A stretch of 41,782 nt of DNA from Flavicella sp049625305 (GCA_049625305.1 JBMZVD010000008.1:1-41782); one strand, 5' to 3'; numbered from the stretch's first letter, positions 8,788 through 17,900 are shown. The notes: generated by a model not told the origin, from the sequence alone. Program-made: numbers and translations.

Positions 8788-10602
8788 ATGACTACATACT
8801 CTAAATACCGAATTTTCATCCTTGTTTTAAGCTTTGCATTGCTTATAGCTTGTAATACAGGAAAGCAAAACACTAAAAACGAAGTAGTTCTAATTGAAAA
8901 GAAAGTTGATTCCTTGTTGCAACTTATGACCTTGGAAGAAAAAATTGGCCAGATGTCACAGGTACGCCATTTTAGCGATATTTCAGAAGGAGATGTTGCT
9001 ACAAAATTTATAGGGTCAGTCATACATACCGACGGTCCTACACCTGGAAATACCGCAGCAGCGTGGCAAGCAAAATTCATTGCACTACAAAAAGAAGCGC
9101 TCTCTACACGTTTGGGAATTCCATTGCTCTTGGCTGTAGATGCAGTTCATGGTCAAAATACCTTTGACGGCGCTACTATCTTCCCTCACAATATTGGTAT
9201 GGGCGCAAGTCACAACCCTAGATTGGTGGAAGAAGCTGCAAGAGTTACGGCAATTGAAACTCAGGCTACTGGATTCAACTGGACCTTTTCTCCTTGCATC
9301 GCCATTCCCTATAACGAAAAATGGGGACGAGTCTATGAGGCGTTTTCTGAGAGCACTGAAATGACCAAAAAAATGGCAATAGCTTCTGTAAAAGGTCATC
9401 AAGGAAAACTTAGAAACAACACAACAGTATTGGCAACTGCCAAGCATTTTATCGGTGACGGTGCTACAGATTACGGAAAAGAGGGAGGCAACACCACCTT
9501 GAACGACAAAGAAATTTACGAACGTCTACTCCCCCCTTATAAAGCCGCAGTACAAGAAGGTATTGGAGCGGTCATGGCCTCTTTCAATACTTTAGATGAC
9601 ACCCCTATGCACAGACACAAAACCTTGTTGACTGACAGCCTCAAACAAGGAATGAATTTCAAAGGCATGGTTATTACCGATTGGAAAGGCTATTCTCGTT
9701 TTGGAAAAAACAAACTGATCAATGCAGGAATCGACATGGTCATGGCCGTTGATGGTGATTTGGACTTTTTTCAAAAAGGAGTCAAAAATGGTGTAGAAAA
9801 TGACAGTATTCCTATGGCACGTATCGACGATGCTGTACGAAGAATATTGCGTCAAAAATTTCGTTTGGGCTTGTTTGAAAACCCTTTTCCAGATGCTACT
9901 CTGATTTCCCAAATTGGGTCTGAAGCACATAGAAAAATTGCTCAAAAAGCAGTACGCGAATCTTTGGTTTTACTAAAGAACAAAGACAAAGTATTGCCAC
10001 TAGATTCAAACACAAAAAAAATTGTAGTTGTTGGAGAACATGCCAATAATGCCGGCTTGCAATCTGGAGGTTGGACTTTGCGTTGGCAAGGTGTGCAACA
10101 CACGTACAAAGGAGCTACCACTATTTTAGAAGGTATCAAACAAGAAGCTAAGAACGAAGTAGTCTATGATGAAAAAGCAACTGCATTGCACCAAGATGCA
10201 GATGTAGCCATTGTAGTAGTCGGAGAAACACCATATGCGGAGATGTTCGGAGATATCTCTGATGAAAACAAAAATTACAAACTCACACTAAGTGATGCGC
10301 ATCAAAAATATGTTGAAAACTATACAAAATTGGGTGTTGCAACCATCGTCGTATTAATCTCAGGAAGACCTTTGGTCACAACCAAACAAATCGAGCAGTC
10401 CGATGCATTTGTCGCAGCTTGGTTACCAGGTTCGGAAGGAAGAGGTATTGCAGAAGTATTGTTTGGTCGCTATGATTTTAAGGGAAAACTCCCCCACTCT
10501 TGGCCAAAATCAAAAGACAATTACAACGGAAAATACGGCCCAAACCTTTGGGATAAAAGCAACAAACCTTTGTTTGAATACGGCTACAGTTTACATTATT
10601 AA
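8788..10602 (+). CDS. GH3 exo-beta-glucosidase, lipoprotein
   Basis: A 604-residue lipoprotein, lipobox LIAC with Cys22. The first GH3 domain (about 35-370) carries the substrate-binding KHF at 219-221 and nucleophile Asp298 in MVITDWKGY. The second domain (about 385-600) carries GETPYAEMFGD at 479-489, where Glu485 lines up with the acid/base of barley-type exohydrolases. There is no C-terminal fibronectin-III domain, so this is the two-domain exohydrolase layout. It should release glucose from the ends of beta-glucan oligosaccharides. The residues after the lipid Cys (NTGKQ) lack the acidic export signal, which fits a periplasmic location. It is the last gene of the locus and lies 47 bp after GH30. 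Confidence 0.93.
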   Translation: MTTYSKYRIFILVLSFALLIACNTGKQNTKNEVVLIEKKVDSLLQLMTLEEKIGQMSQVRHFSDISEGDVATKFIGSVIHTDGPTPGNTAAAWQAKFIALQKEALSTRLGIPLLLAVDAVHGQNTFDGATIFPHNIGMGASHNPRLVEEAARVTAIETQATGFNWTFSPCIAIPYNEKWGRVYEAFSESTEMTKKMAIASVKGHQGKLRNNTTVLATAKHFIGDGATDYGKEGGNTTLNDKEIYERLLPPYKAAVQEGIGAVMASFNTLDDTPMHRHKTLLTDSLKQGMNFKGMVITDWKGYSRFGKNKLINAGIDMVMAVDGDLDFFQKGVKNGVENDSIPMARIDDAVRRILRQKFRLGLFENPFPDATLISQIGSEAHRKIAQKAVRESLVLLKNKDKVLPLDSNTKKIVVVGEHANNAGLQSGGWTLRWQGVQHTYKGATTILEGIKQEAKNEVVYDEKATALHQDADVAIVVVGETPYAEMFGDISDENKNYKLTLSDAHQKYVENYTKLGVATIVVLISGRPLVTTKQIEQSDAFVAAWLPGSEGRGIAEVLFGRYDFKGKLPHSWPKSKDNYNGKYGPNLWDKSNKPLFEYGYSLHY

Positions 10603-10624
10603 CTCAAACTATATCAAACTAAGA

Positions 10625-12313
10625 TTAATGCAAGTAAGATTTTGACTCATCAACTATTCCTTGTGACAATTCCTTTTTGTTTTTGATTCCTAGGTTTTTG
10701 AGTTTATCCATTTGCAAGACTAGATTGTCATTTCCTGTTTTGAGCTTTTTAAAAGCTTCCTTGTGTTTATTTTGTGCCTTGTCCATGTAATCACCAACGG
10801 CATCTAAATCATTTACAAAACCTGCAAACTTGTCGTACATTTTTGAACCTCTATCAATGATGGCTTGAACATTTTTATTTTGGTATTCTCGTTTCCACAA
10901 ATCTACTATCAATTTTAAGGAAGTAATCAAATTGGTAGGGTTTAAGAGTAAGATTCGCTTTTCATAGGCGTAATTCCAAAGGTTGGGATCTTGCTGAACG
11001 GCGGCAATATATGCGGGTTCACTCGGTATGAATAACATTACAAAATCTAAGGCTTTGTCGTAATCGTCATAGCCTTTGCTACTCAAGGCATCGATGTGAT
11101 TTTTGATGGCTTTGACATGACCTTCAATTGCAATTTTACGAATTGCGTCGGTGTCTCCATCTACATAGCGTAAAAAGGAATTGAGAGATACTTTAGAATC
11201 GATGATAACATGACGGTCACCGGGATACTTGATTACAGCATCAGGTCTCATTTTTTTGTTTTCAGCATCACTTCTGAGTGCTTTTCCATGGTCATCAAAT
11301 AACTGGTGTTCCATGAAATATTCCTCGTCTTTGCGCAAACCACTTTTTTCCAAGACACTTTCTAAAATCATCTCTCCCCAGCCTCCTTGGGTTTTAGATT
11401 CTGTCTTTAAAGCTTGGGTCAAATTATGAGCCTCGTCCTTTAAGTTTTGATTTAGCTCGTTTAATTTTTGAAGTTCCTTCCCTAAATTAAAACGTTCTTT
11501 GGATTCGTTGGCATACAGCTCCTCAACTTTCTCTTTGAAACCTTTGAGGTCTTTTTCGAGGGGTTTGATAACGTCTCCCAAAGACTTTTCGTGGTCTTTG
11601 ATAAAACGTTCGTTGTTTGCCTCTAGTATTTTTTGCGAACTAATTTTAAACTCTTTTTCGAATGTCTCTTGTAAGTTTTTCATCGCAACTTTCTGACTTT
11701 CTAACTTTTCAAGTAAACTTGTGTTCTCTACTTTTAGCGCTGCATTTTCAGAAAGATTTTTTAATTGGTTTTCTTCGAGTTCTTTTTTAATTTCTTCTGC
11801 ATTGTCCAACGCTTCTTGTACTCGTTTGAATTGAGAGGCACTATTTTCCAAGTCGTTTTCCTTTACCGAAAGTTGGTTGGTGAGCAGGTGTTTTTCTTCT
11901 TGTAGCTTTTCTATTTTCTCATTGAGAGCAGCAAGAGTTTCTGACTCTTTTTGCTGTTTTTCTTTAAGAGCAGCCACTTCGTTTTCAAGAGTAGCATGTG
12001 CCACTTTTAAATCTGTAAACTCTTGTTCTTTGGAAGAAAAAGCAATGTTATGTTTCGACAATTCTTCTTTTAAGTGCTGCTCCGCTTTTTTTTGATGATC
12101 TACCTGTGTTTCTAAGACAGAATTTTCTTGATTCAAGCTTGTAATTGTATCTTGGAGTTCTTCAATTTTTTTTCGGAGCTTTTGATCCAAATCCTTGAAC
12201 ACTTTGGTTTCGTATATGTTGACATCTCCTTTTTTAGAAAACAATACATACCCTATTCCAATCCCCAATACAATCCCTAGTGCTACAAACACAAACATAC
12301 CCATATATTCCAT
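10625..12313 (-). CDS. rmuC: DNA recombination protein RmuC
   Basis: A 562-residue protein with one N-terminal membrane segment (about 5-24, FVFVALGIVLGIGIGYVLF), a long Glu/Lys-rich coiled coil (about 35-260), and a RmuC domain (about 270-520) with the marker stretches TQGGWGEMILESVLEKSGL and RPDAVIKYPGDRHVIIDSK, which holds the nuclease-like acidic and Lys residues. RmuC is thought to limit DNA inversion at short inverted repeats and is distantly related to PD-(D/E)XK nucleases. The gene converges with the GH3 gene, leaving 22 bp between stops. It is a housekeeping gene that marks the end of the glucan locus. Confidence 0.93.
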   Translation of the reverse strand: MEYMGMFVFVALGIVLGIGIGYVLFSKKGDVNIYETKVFKDLDQKLRKKIEELQDTITSLNQENSVLETQVDHQKKAEQHLKEELSKHNIAFSSKEQEFTDLKVAHATLENEVAALKEKQQKESETLAALNEKIEKLQEEKHLLTNQLSVKENDLENSASQFKRVQEALDNAEEIKKELEENQLKNLSENAALKVENTSLLEKLESQKVAMKNLQETFEKEFKISSQKILEANNERFIKDHEKSLGDVIKPLEKDLKGFKEKVEELYANESKERFNLGKELQKLNELNQNLKDEAHNLTQALKTESKTQGGWGEMILESVLEKSGLRKDEEYFMEHQLFDDHGKALRSDAENKKMRPDAVIKYPGDRHVIIDSKVSLNSFLRYVDGDTDAIRKIAIEGHVKAIKNHIDALSSKGYDDYDKALDFVMLFIPSEPAYIAAVQQDPNLWNYAYEKRILLLNPTNLITSLKLIVDLWKREYQNKNVQAIIDRGSKMYDKFAGFVNDLDAVGDYMDKAQNKHKEAFKKLKTGNDNLVLQMDKLKNLGIKNKKELSQGIVDESKSYLH

Positions 12314-12381
12314 CTTTTTTTCTTTAGCGTTTCCTACGAAAATACTAAAATAAATTGTTGGGATACTTAGAAAACTAGGGT

Positions 12382-13890
12382 TTATTTAGAATAGGAATAG
12401 CTGTTTTTAGGATCCGCAATAGGCTGTGCATTTCTGATTTGTCGCCCCAAACCTTTGGGTACTTTTTGAGCTTCAATTATACGTGATTGTAAGACAGTGA
12501 TCAAGGAGTCTTTTTGCTTTTTATAGCTTGAATCCTCTGCTAAGTTTTTGTTTTCAGCAGAATCAAATTTATGGTCGTATAGCTCATAAGAAAACCCATT
12601 CTTGTCCTTCCATTGGTTCAAACGATAACGGTCAGTCTTCAAGGCATAGCCATGTGCTTTGTAATTTTTTTTACGGACTTGTAATTCTGTGAGTGCACTG
12701 TGACGCACCCTCTTTTGGTCGGTTAACAATAGGGGTGCAAAACTTCTTCCAGACACAAATTCAGGTGTTTGCATTCCTACTAATTCCATCAAAGTTGGGT
12801 AGACGTCTACTAGTTCTACCGGTGCTTTCCACTTTTGGATATCACTGTGAATTCCCGGTCCAGCTACAATTAAAGGAATATGAGTTCCTTGTTCAAATAA
12901 GGTTTGTTTTTGCCAATGTCCCTTTTCTCCCAAATGATAACCGTGATCCGAAGTAAAAACAACAATTGTATTCTTGTCCAATCCTGTTTTTTTCAAAGCT
13001 TTCAAAACCCTTCCTACTTGGGCATCTACAAAACTAGTAGTGGCGTAATAAGCTTCTTTTATGGTTTTTGCGAGCGGTAGCGGTAAGTTTATTTGTTCTT
13101 TTTTGGCACGTAGTGACAACGTAGCCCCTTTGGGTAGTGATGCTAAAGCAGTGTCTGTGAATTCGGGGATTTCAAAATTTGTCTGTTTGTAGAGATCAAA
13201 ATAGTGATGTGGCGCCACAAAGGGAACATGCGGCCTGTAAAGACCAAAGGCCATAAAAAAGGGTTCTTTGCTTTTGGCAAAACGCTCTAAAAAGGCTATA
13301 GTTTCAGAAGCTCCAATCCCATCTGTTTGCTCAGCATCCTCACCTTCAGATGACATCCAACTCAAGGTACCTCCATCAAATTTAGGTTTGATCTTATGTA
13401 GTTTGCGCTCCTCTATCTTGTCTCTCCCATAAGGGTTGACAGTTTGATCCCAGGTAAAAGTATCATCGTGCCCAGCAGTACCGATATCGCGAGGATTGTG
13501 GTAGTGGTAAATTTTACCAACTCGAACGCTTTGGTAATTTTCCATCCTAAACTTTTGCCCCAAAGTAACCACATCAGGTAGGGTTTGACGTACATACAAT
13601 CGATTGCGCTTTGAGTACGTCTGATCGGGATACAATCCCGTCATCATAGATACTCTAGAAGGACCACAAAGTGGGTATTGGTTGTGCGCATTACCAAACA
13701 GCACACCACTTTGGGCTAAATTGTCAATATGAGGTGTATGCGCTTGTTTGTCGCCATAAGCGCCAATGGCACAATTCAAATCATCTGCAATGATAAAGAG
13801 TACGTTCAATTTTTCTTTTTTCTCTTGTGAAAAAGAAGGGGTACAACAAAAGAAACTCATTACAAAAAAACAATACTTGACACCTCTCAT
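12382..13890 (-). CDS. Arylsulfatase-type sulfatase (iduronate-2-sulfatase-like), secreted
   Basis: I place the start at the ATG ending at 13890 (502 residues); the frame also has a TTG 18 bp upstream, but the ATG begins directly with a good signal peptide. A type I sulfatase signature is clear: LCGPSRVSMMTG, where Cys75 would be converted to formylglycine. Metal-site residues appear in FIIADDLN (Asp36, Asp37) and in FTSDHGYHLGEKGHW. The overall pattern (HTPHIDNLAQSG, PHVPFVAP) is that of iduronate-2-sulfatase-like enzymes. The substrate is unknown. There is no SusC/D pair or matching glycosidase beside it, and laminarin is not sulfated, so it seems unrelated to the glucan locus. The maturase for formylglycine is not in the window. 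Confidence 0.9.
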   Translation of the reverse strand: MRGVKYCFFVMSFFCCTPSFSQEKKEKLNVLFIIADDLNCAIGAYGDKQAHTPHIDNLAQSGVLFGNAHNQYPLCGPSRVSMMTGLYPDQTYSKRNRLYVRQTLPDVVTLGQKFRMENYQSVRVGKIYHYHNPRDIGTAGHDDTFTWDQTVNPYGRDKIEERKLHKIKPKFDGGTLSWMSSEGEDAEQTDGIGASETIAFLERFAKSKEPFFMAFGLYRPHVPFVAPHHYFDLYKQTNFEIPEFTDTALASLPKGATLSLRAKKEQINLPLPLAKTIKEAYYATTSFVDAQVGRVLKALKKTGLDKNTIVVFTSDHGYHLGEKGHWQKQTLFEQGTHIPLIVAGPGIHSDIQKWKAPVELVDVYPTLMELVGMQTPEFVSGRSFAPLLLTDQKRVRHSALTELQVRKKNYKAHGYALKTDRYRLNQWKDKNGFSYELYDHKFDSAENKNLAEDSSYKKQKDSLITVLQSRIIEAQKVPKGLGRQIRNAQPIADPKNSYSYSK

Positions 13891-14249
13891 GTTCGAATAA
13901 TTTATCAATTAAAGCTACGAAAATAAGGACATTGTTCCTATTGTATCGCTATTAAAATTATTGAACAAAAAAAGGTCTAAAGGTTGAATTTATTTGTATG
14001 TCAAAGGCGCTAACTACAACCAAAGATTCAATTATTTGTAAGAAAAAATAATTCTATAAAGAGAACTCAGCAATAGCCAACCGTTTTTATTACAAAAAAA
14101 CTTTGCGATTATTTTTAAAAACTGATTGACACCAAACAAAAACATGAAAATCAAGTGTTTAAAAAAGTTTGGAACGGTTATTGGGTTAGAAAAAATATTA
14201 TCTTTAATATGACAACTGTAATCAAAGTATTCACCTAAAACAGCTCACC
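13891..14249. other. Divergent intergenic region between sulfatase and SH3-like protein genes
   Basis: An AT-rich 359 bp gap between divergent genes, which must hold promoters for both. I see near matches to the Bacteroidota -7 element TAnnTTTG (TATCTTTA at 14199-14206 on the + strand; TAGCTTTA at 13917-13910 on the - strand), each one base off, without a well-placed -33 element. No gene, RNA or repeat is recognisable. Confidence 0.4.
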
Positions 14250-15125
14250 ATGAAAAAAATTATCACCCTCCTATTTTTTACGTCTATTTCAGTGATAAAT
14301 CTAAACGCTCAAGAACTTACTACTGCTGACTTTTTAAAGGAAATTGGCTATGAAAATAGCAGTGACCAATTTAAAAATAGAATTTTGGAAGCCATCTACA
14401 CTTATAAAAAAGACAATGATTCGGAAACTTTAATGAGTGAATTGGGCTTTGATGTAGAAGACAGCGCAGAAAATATAAACAAGATATTGAACCCTAGTCT
14501 AAAGTATGCCGCTTTATCTTCTGAGGCATACATTTTAGGCAGCAACGTAAACATTCGAAAGCAACCAACAACAAAGGAAAACAACATCGCATTTCAGGTA
14601 AAACAAAGAAGTTCTGGAAAAGCGGACCAATTATTCAAGGTCAAAGTACTCAAAACCATTTCAAATAAAAACGAAATTTGGCATCAAATTTCAGGTTATG
14701 ACCTCGCAAAAGAAACTGGATATATACAAAACTCAACGTATTGGGTATACCATACACTCTTGAAGAGAAAGCCAAGTAAAACCATAGCATCCGGTAAATA
14801 CAAGGCTGAAAAAGTACTTGAAAGATTCGATTTTGGAAAGGGACTAGAACCTAGCTTGACCCTCTCTGTAGCATTGGATGTCAAAGGAACGAAAGTGACT
14901 GGTAAAATCGAAGTATTAAGTGCATTGAGAGACAACATTCGATGTAAGGTATCGGGCTATGTTGACGAAGCGAATAGAATTATCTTACATAGTACTTGTA
15001 CAAGTGAAGGTGAAACCTATAAAGGTAAAGACTATGTTGTCGTATTTAAAAAAGACAACAAACTATTACTACTCTTTGACAAGCATACAAATAAAAGAAC
15101 CTTGAATTATACGTTTGAACAATAA
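14250..15125 (+). CDS. Secreted protein with bacterial SH3-like segment, function unknown
   Basis: A 291-residue protein with a signal peptide ending near residue 21 (LNAQ). Residues 22-80 are predicted mostly helical and acidic. Residues about 95-165 look like a bacterial SH3-like domain: NVNIRKQPTTKENNIAFQV is the usual 'N(V/L)R..P' opening. The C-terminal part (about 180-291) is beta-rich with two Cys and no family I recognise. No lipobox, T9SS tail or catalytic motif is seen, so it is probably periplasmic. Bacterial SH3-like domains often bind cell-wall peptides, but that role is only an inference. It stands alone, followed by a strong terminator. Confidence 0.75.
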   Translation: MKKIITLLFFTSISVINLNAQELTTADFLKEIGYENSSDQFKNRILEAIYTYKKDNDSETLMSELGFDVEDSAENINKILNPSLKYAALSSEAYILGSNVNIRKQPTTKENNIAFQVKQRSSGKADQLFKVKVLKTISNKNEIWHQISGYDLAKETGYIQNSTYWVYHTLLKRKPSKTIASGKYKAEKVLERFDFGKGLEPSLTLSVALDVKGTKVTGKIEVLSALRDNIRCKVSGYVDEANRIILHSTCTSEGETYKGKDYVVVFKKDNKLLLLFDKHTNKRTLNYTFEQ

Positions 15126-15206
15126 AAAGCAATGATTTTATCCATAGTTGTTTGCTATATTTTTAGTTTATTTATCCTCCTTAAAACCTGAAAACCAATC
15201 ATAAAA

Positions 15207-15234
15207 AAACCCACGCTCTGACGAGCGTGGGTTT
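15207..15234. terminator. Bidirectional Rho-independent terminator
   Basis: A perfect 12-bp inverted repeat (AAACCCACGCTC, loop TGAC, GAGCGTGGGTTT) with an A-run on the left and a T-rich stretch on the right. It sits between two convergent genes (stops at 15125 and 15267) and can end transcription from both sides. Confidence 0.9.
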
Positions 15235-15266
15235 ATTTTGTTTGAAACAAAATTATTTAAAAGATA

Positions 15267-17231
15267 TTAGTTTTTGATCACTTTAGATGTGGTTCCTTGA
15301 CTTCTTACAAAATAGATTCCAGATGGCAAGCTAGAGAGGTCATCAGTATTTTCTAACAATTTCTGACCTGTAACACTGAAGACATCACCCGAAACGTTGA
15401 TTGGTCCATTCGTTGGATTTGGATATATCCCTGATGAAGCTGAATTAGTATCGTCAAGCCCCATAGACGCTTCTCTGTAGAAATAGAAATTATCATAGTA
15501 AACATCTATTCTTCCCTGAGGATCAATTAATAATTGTTCGATTGCAGTCAAATCAACTGAATCAAAATTAGTCATGGCTATATCAACACTTTGCCAAGAA
15601 CCAGTAACAGTTGTTCCTAAAGAAACAAGTTGATCTGTTGCTCCTCCCAAAAGTTTTACTAATTTCATTTTTATTTCTATATCATCAAAGGTAAAATAAT
15701 CAATATGCATGTATTCCATCGAGCTTAAATCAATCCCATTTGCTTCTGTTTGAATTCCTATAAATTCGCTTCCATCTCCAAAAATAACTTCATTTCCACC
15801 TATTGATGGGAAGGTATGTGTTCCATCAGACCAACTCGTTGGAAAACCAGTAAGAACGATATCATCATAGGCATCACTATAAATAGAAATGACATTTGAA
15901 GGGTCTCTTACAGGTGGAGTTGGTGCTGCTGATGCAGGAATGGTCAATGTAAAATCAACAGTAATAGTTGCAGTATTATTGTTAGGAGCTGTCAATAGAA
16001 CTGTGGCCTGTCCAGGCAAGGTAGTTGCTTGCGTGATAGTCATTGAAACATTGGTATCGGAATTAGAAGCGGCTACAGTAGGTATAATCGTAGTGTTTGA
16101 CAATAAAGGTTTCGTGTAAGAAGACGCTGCAGACGAAAACCCATCGATAGTCGTACCGTCAATAGTTAGGTCTGTCAATGATAGATCATAAGATGGAGGG
16201 GTTCTCCAAAAATATAAATTATCAACATAGATAGCTGGGTTTGAGCCTGAACCTCCATCAAACTTGATTTCATAGGCATTATTTAAGTTACCTGTTATTC
16301 CCGTAACCTCAATATCTGTACTAATCCATGCTCCAGCTGCTGTGTTCGTAATTGTGTGTGGAATTTCAGCTCCCCCACTGATGACAAAAATTCTAGGATT
16401 GAATACTCCAGCTACCCAAATATCAACATGTAAGTATTCCATAGATGAAATATCTTGAGTGGCTCCAATTTGAATTCCTTGGTAATTGAAGTTGGTATAT
16501 GCCAAAACCAAATCTCCAGTACCTGGATCGTAGGATGCATTTGCTGAAGCATGACCCGATTGTCCCCAATTTGGATTAAAATTAGAACCAATAACGTCTA
16601 TATAAGCTCCACTGTAAATCGAAATCACATCCGTAGCTGCTCTAGCCGGTGGTGTGGGTGCTGAAACGGTTGGTGGTGCGCTAGTATCTTGAATTACACT
16701 TCCTAGTGGTGCTGAAACATCGTCGAAATAACTCACTTTAGTATCGTTTTTGGGCATGTTTACACCGTCATAAGCAAGTCCTGAACCATAGTGAGGAAAG
16801 TAAATTAATTTTTCATACTCTCCATCAGCAGCTGTAAAATCTAATGAAATAGGTACCCATGTGTTTGGAGTGCTGTATTCAAAATGAAGTTCTACATTGG
16901 TTGCCCCGTTTCCTTCAAGTTTGATCATCCCTCCTCCAGCTTCATTACTGTAATAATTAAAAGTTAGGGTTTTATTTGTACCACTGAGGTCCATTTTATT
17001 ATCTCCAGATTGAAGAACGATTTGGGCATTTTGCCAATCTTGACCAGAAGCACTAGAAGTAACGACGCCAATAGCACCATTAGTCGCTGGGGAAGCAGTC
17101 GAAGTTGTGACGCTTCCAATTCCTTGGTCAGCTATCCAATTGTCATTGGTTGTTGCGCTGAAGTCAAAGGAGAATTGAGAGAACCCCATTGAACTTATCA
17201 GCAGAAATGAAAGTAACATAATTTTTTTCAT
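15267..17231 (-). CDS. T9SS-secreted multi-module beta-sandwich protein, probably carbohydrate-binding
   Basis: A 654-residue protein with a signal peptide to about residue 19 (MGFSQ). The N-terminal beta-sandwich (20-185) ends in the VSYFDDVSAPLG stretch common to glycan-binding modules. Two related modules follow, at about 190-345 and 435-588; each opens with APTPP.R, then VISIYS.AY, has a SSMEY.H.D core, and ends in a Y-D-N-x-Y-F-[WY]-R strand. Between them (347-432) is a cadherin-like beta-sandwich (LSLTDLTIDGTTIDGFSS). A short T9SS sorting domain ends it (about 590-654). Modules of this kind occur beside GH16 domains in flavobacterial laminarin enzymes, so glucan binding is plausible, but no catalytic domain is present and binding is inferred. 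Confidence 0.8.
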   Translation of the reverse strand: MKKIMLLSFLLISSMGFSQFSFDFSATTNDNWIADQGIGSVTTSTASPATNGAIGVVTSSASGQDWQNAQIVLQSGDNKMDLSGTNKTLTFNYYSNEAGGGMIKLEGNGATNVELHFEYSTPNTWVPISLDFTAADGEYEKLIYFPHYGSGLAYDGVNMPKNDTKVSYFDDVSAPLGSVIQDTSAPPTVSAPTPPARAATDVISIYSGAYIDVIGSNFNPNWGQSGHASANASYDPGTGDLVLAYTNFNYQGIQIGATQDISSMEYLHVDIWVAGVFNPRIFVISGGAEIPHTITNTAAGAWISTDIEVTGITGNLNNAYEIKFDGGSGSNPAIYVDNLYFWRTPPSYDLSLTDLTIDGTTIDGFSSAASSYTKPLLSNTTIIPTVAASNSDTNVSMTITQATTLPGQATVLLTAPNNNTATITVDFTLTIPASAAPTPPVRDPSNVISIYSDAYDDIVLTGFPTSWSDGTHTFPSIGGNEVIFGDGSEFIGIQTEANGIDLSSMEYMHIDYFTFDDIEIKMKLVKLLGGATDQLVSLGTTVTGSWQSVDIAMTNFDSVDLTAIEQLLIDPQGRIDVYYDNFYFYREASMGLDDTNSASSGIYPNPTNGPINVSGDVFSVTGQKLLENTDDLSSLPSGIYFVRSQGTTSKVIKN

Positions 17232-17867
17232 AATGTAATACTGGTTTTAGGTTTATAATAGTTTGGTTTAAATTGGTTTTAAGTTTCAAATAACAATCTC
17301 CATAAAAAAAGTGTGGCTAACCATGTTTTTGACACAGAGACATGAGCTGTTATTTTCAAAAGGATTTAAAAATGAAAAATGTAAAAAAAAGCAACGTAAA
17401 TAAACGCATATCTATAAATTAAACAATTAGATATCTGCGTTAAAATAGCTCACCTATATAAAATATGTAGATTTAAATTTCGAGATGGCAAGACATACAA
17501 AAAGAGTTGAAATACGGTTCGCTCAAATTTAGAGAAGGACTGATTAGTCCCACATCACGATTAGATGTAGCTTTAAACATAAGTAAGTTGGTTTTAGTTT
17601 TGGTTTAACAAAAATAGGTGAACGCCACTGTTGTTTTTTGAATATCCGATGAATTACAGATAAGAGGTGTTAAAATGTTATTTTTAATTGATAAAATATT
17701 TACACAACAACCTAATTTTCAGATACCAAACCCTTATTCAAAGAATATAATTATTAATATAATATTTTTTCACTGCTACTAATTGAGAGAATACCAACTT
17801 GAAGTTAACCTTTCTTAGACAATTAAAATAATCCTAATTCGTAATAAAAATTCATTCAAAAAATAAA
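17232..17867. other. Long intergenic region with AAACC-rich leader copies and a possible 35-codon ORF
   Basis: This gap precedes the gene ending at 17231 (- strand). On the - strand the 50 bases before that gene's start are rich in repeats of AAACC with A/T spacers (17242-17290). A similar AAACC-rich leader lies at 17583-17609, directly before an ATG at 17580 that opens a 35-codon frame down to 17473 (MFKATSNRDVGLISPSLNLS...). A small palindrome (GGACT, loop GATT, AGTCC) sits at 17537-17550 inside that frame. Whether the short frame is translated is unknown. Nothing else is recognisable, and no tRNA is seen. Confidence 0.4.
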
Positions 17868-17899
17868 AAAGACATTTCCCCCTCCAAGGAAATGTCTTT
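17868..17899 (-). terminator. Rho-independent terminator of the BspA-like gene
   Basis: A perfect 12-bp stem (AAAGACATTTCC and GGAAATGTCTTT) with an 8-base loop, followed on the - strand by a T-rich run (seen as AAATAAAAAA on the + strand). It lies about 55 bp past the stop of the gene that ends at 17955 and points the right way. Confidence 0.85.
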
Positions 17900-17900
17900 A

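Noticed and set aside
11229..12095. Ser/Phe-rich + strand frames opposite rmuC.
   Set aside because: Antisense of the Lys/Glu-rich coiled coil produces such frames; no independent evidence for them.
13888..13908. TTG start for the sulfatase 18 bp upstream of the ATG.
   Set aside because: The ATG at 13890 opens directly on a good signal peptide; the six extra residues add nothing typical.
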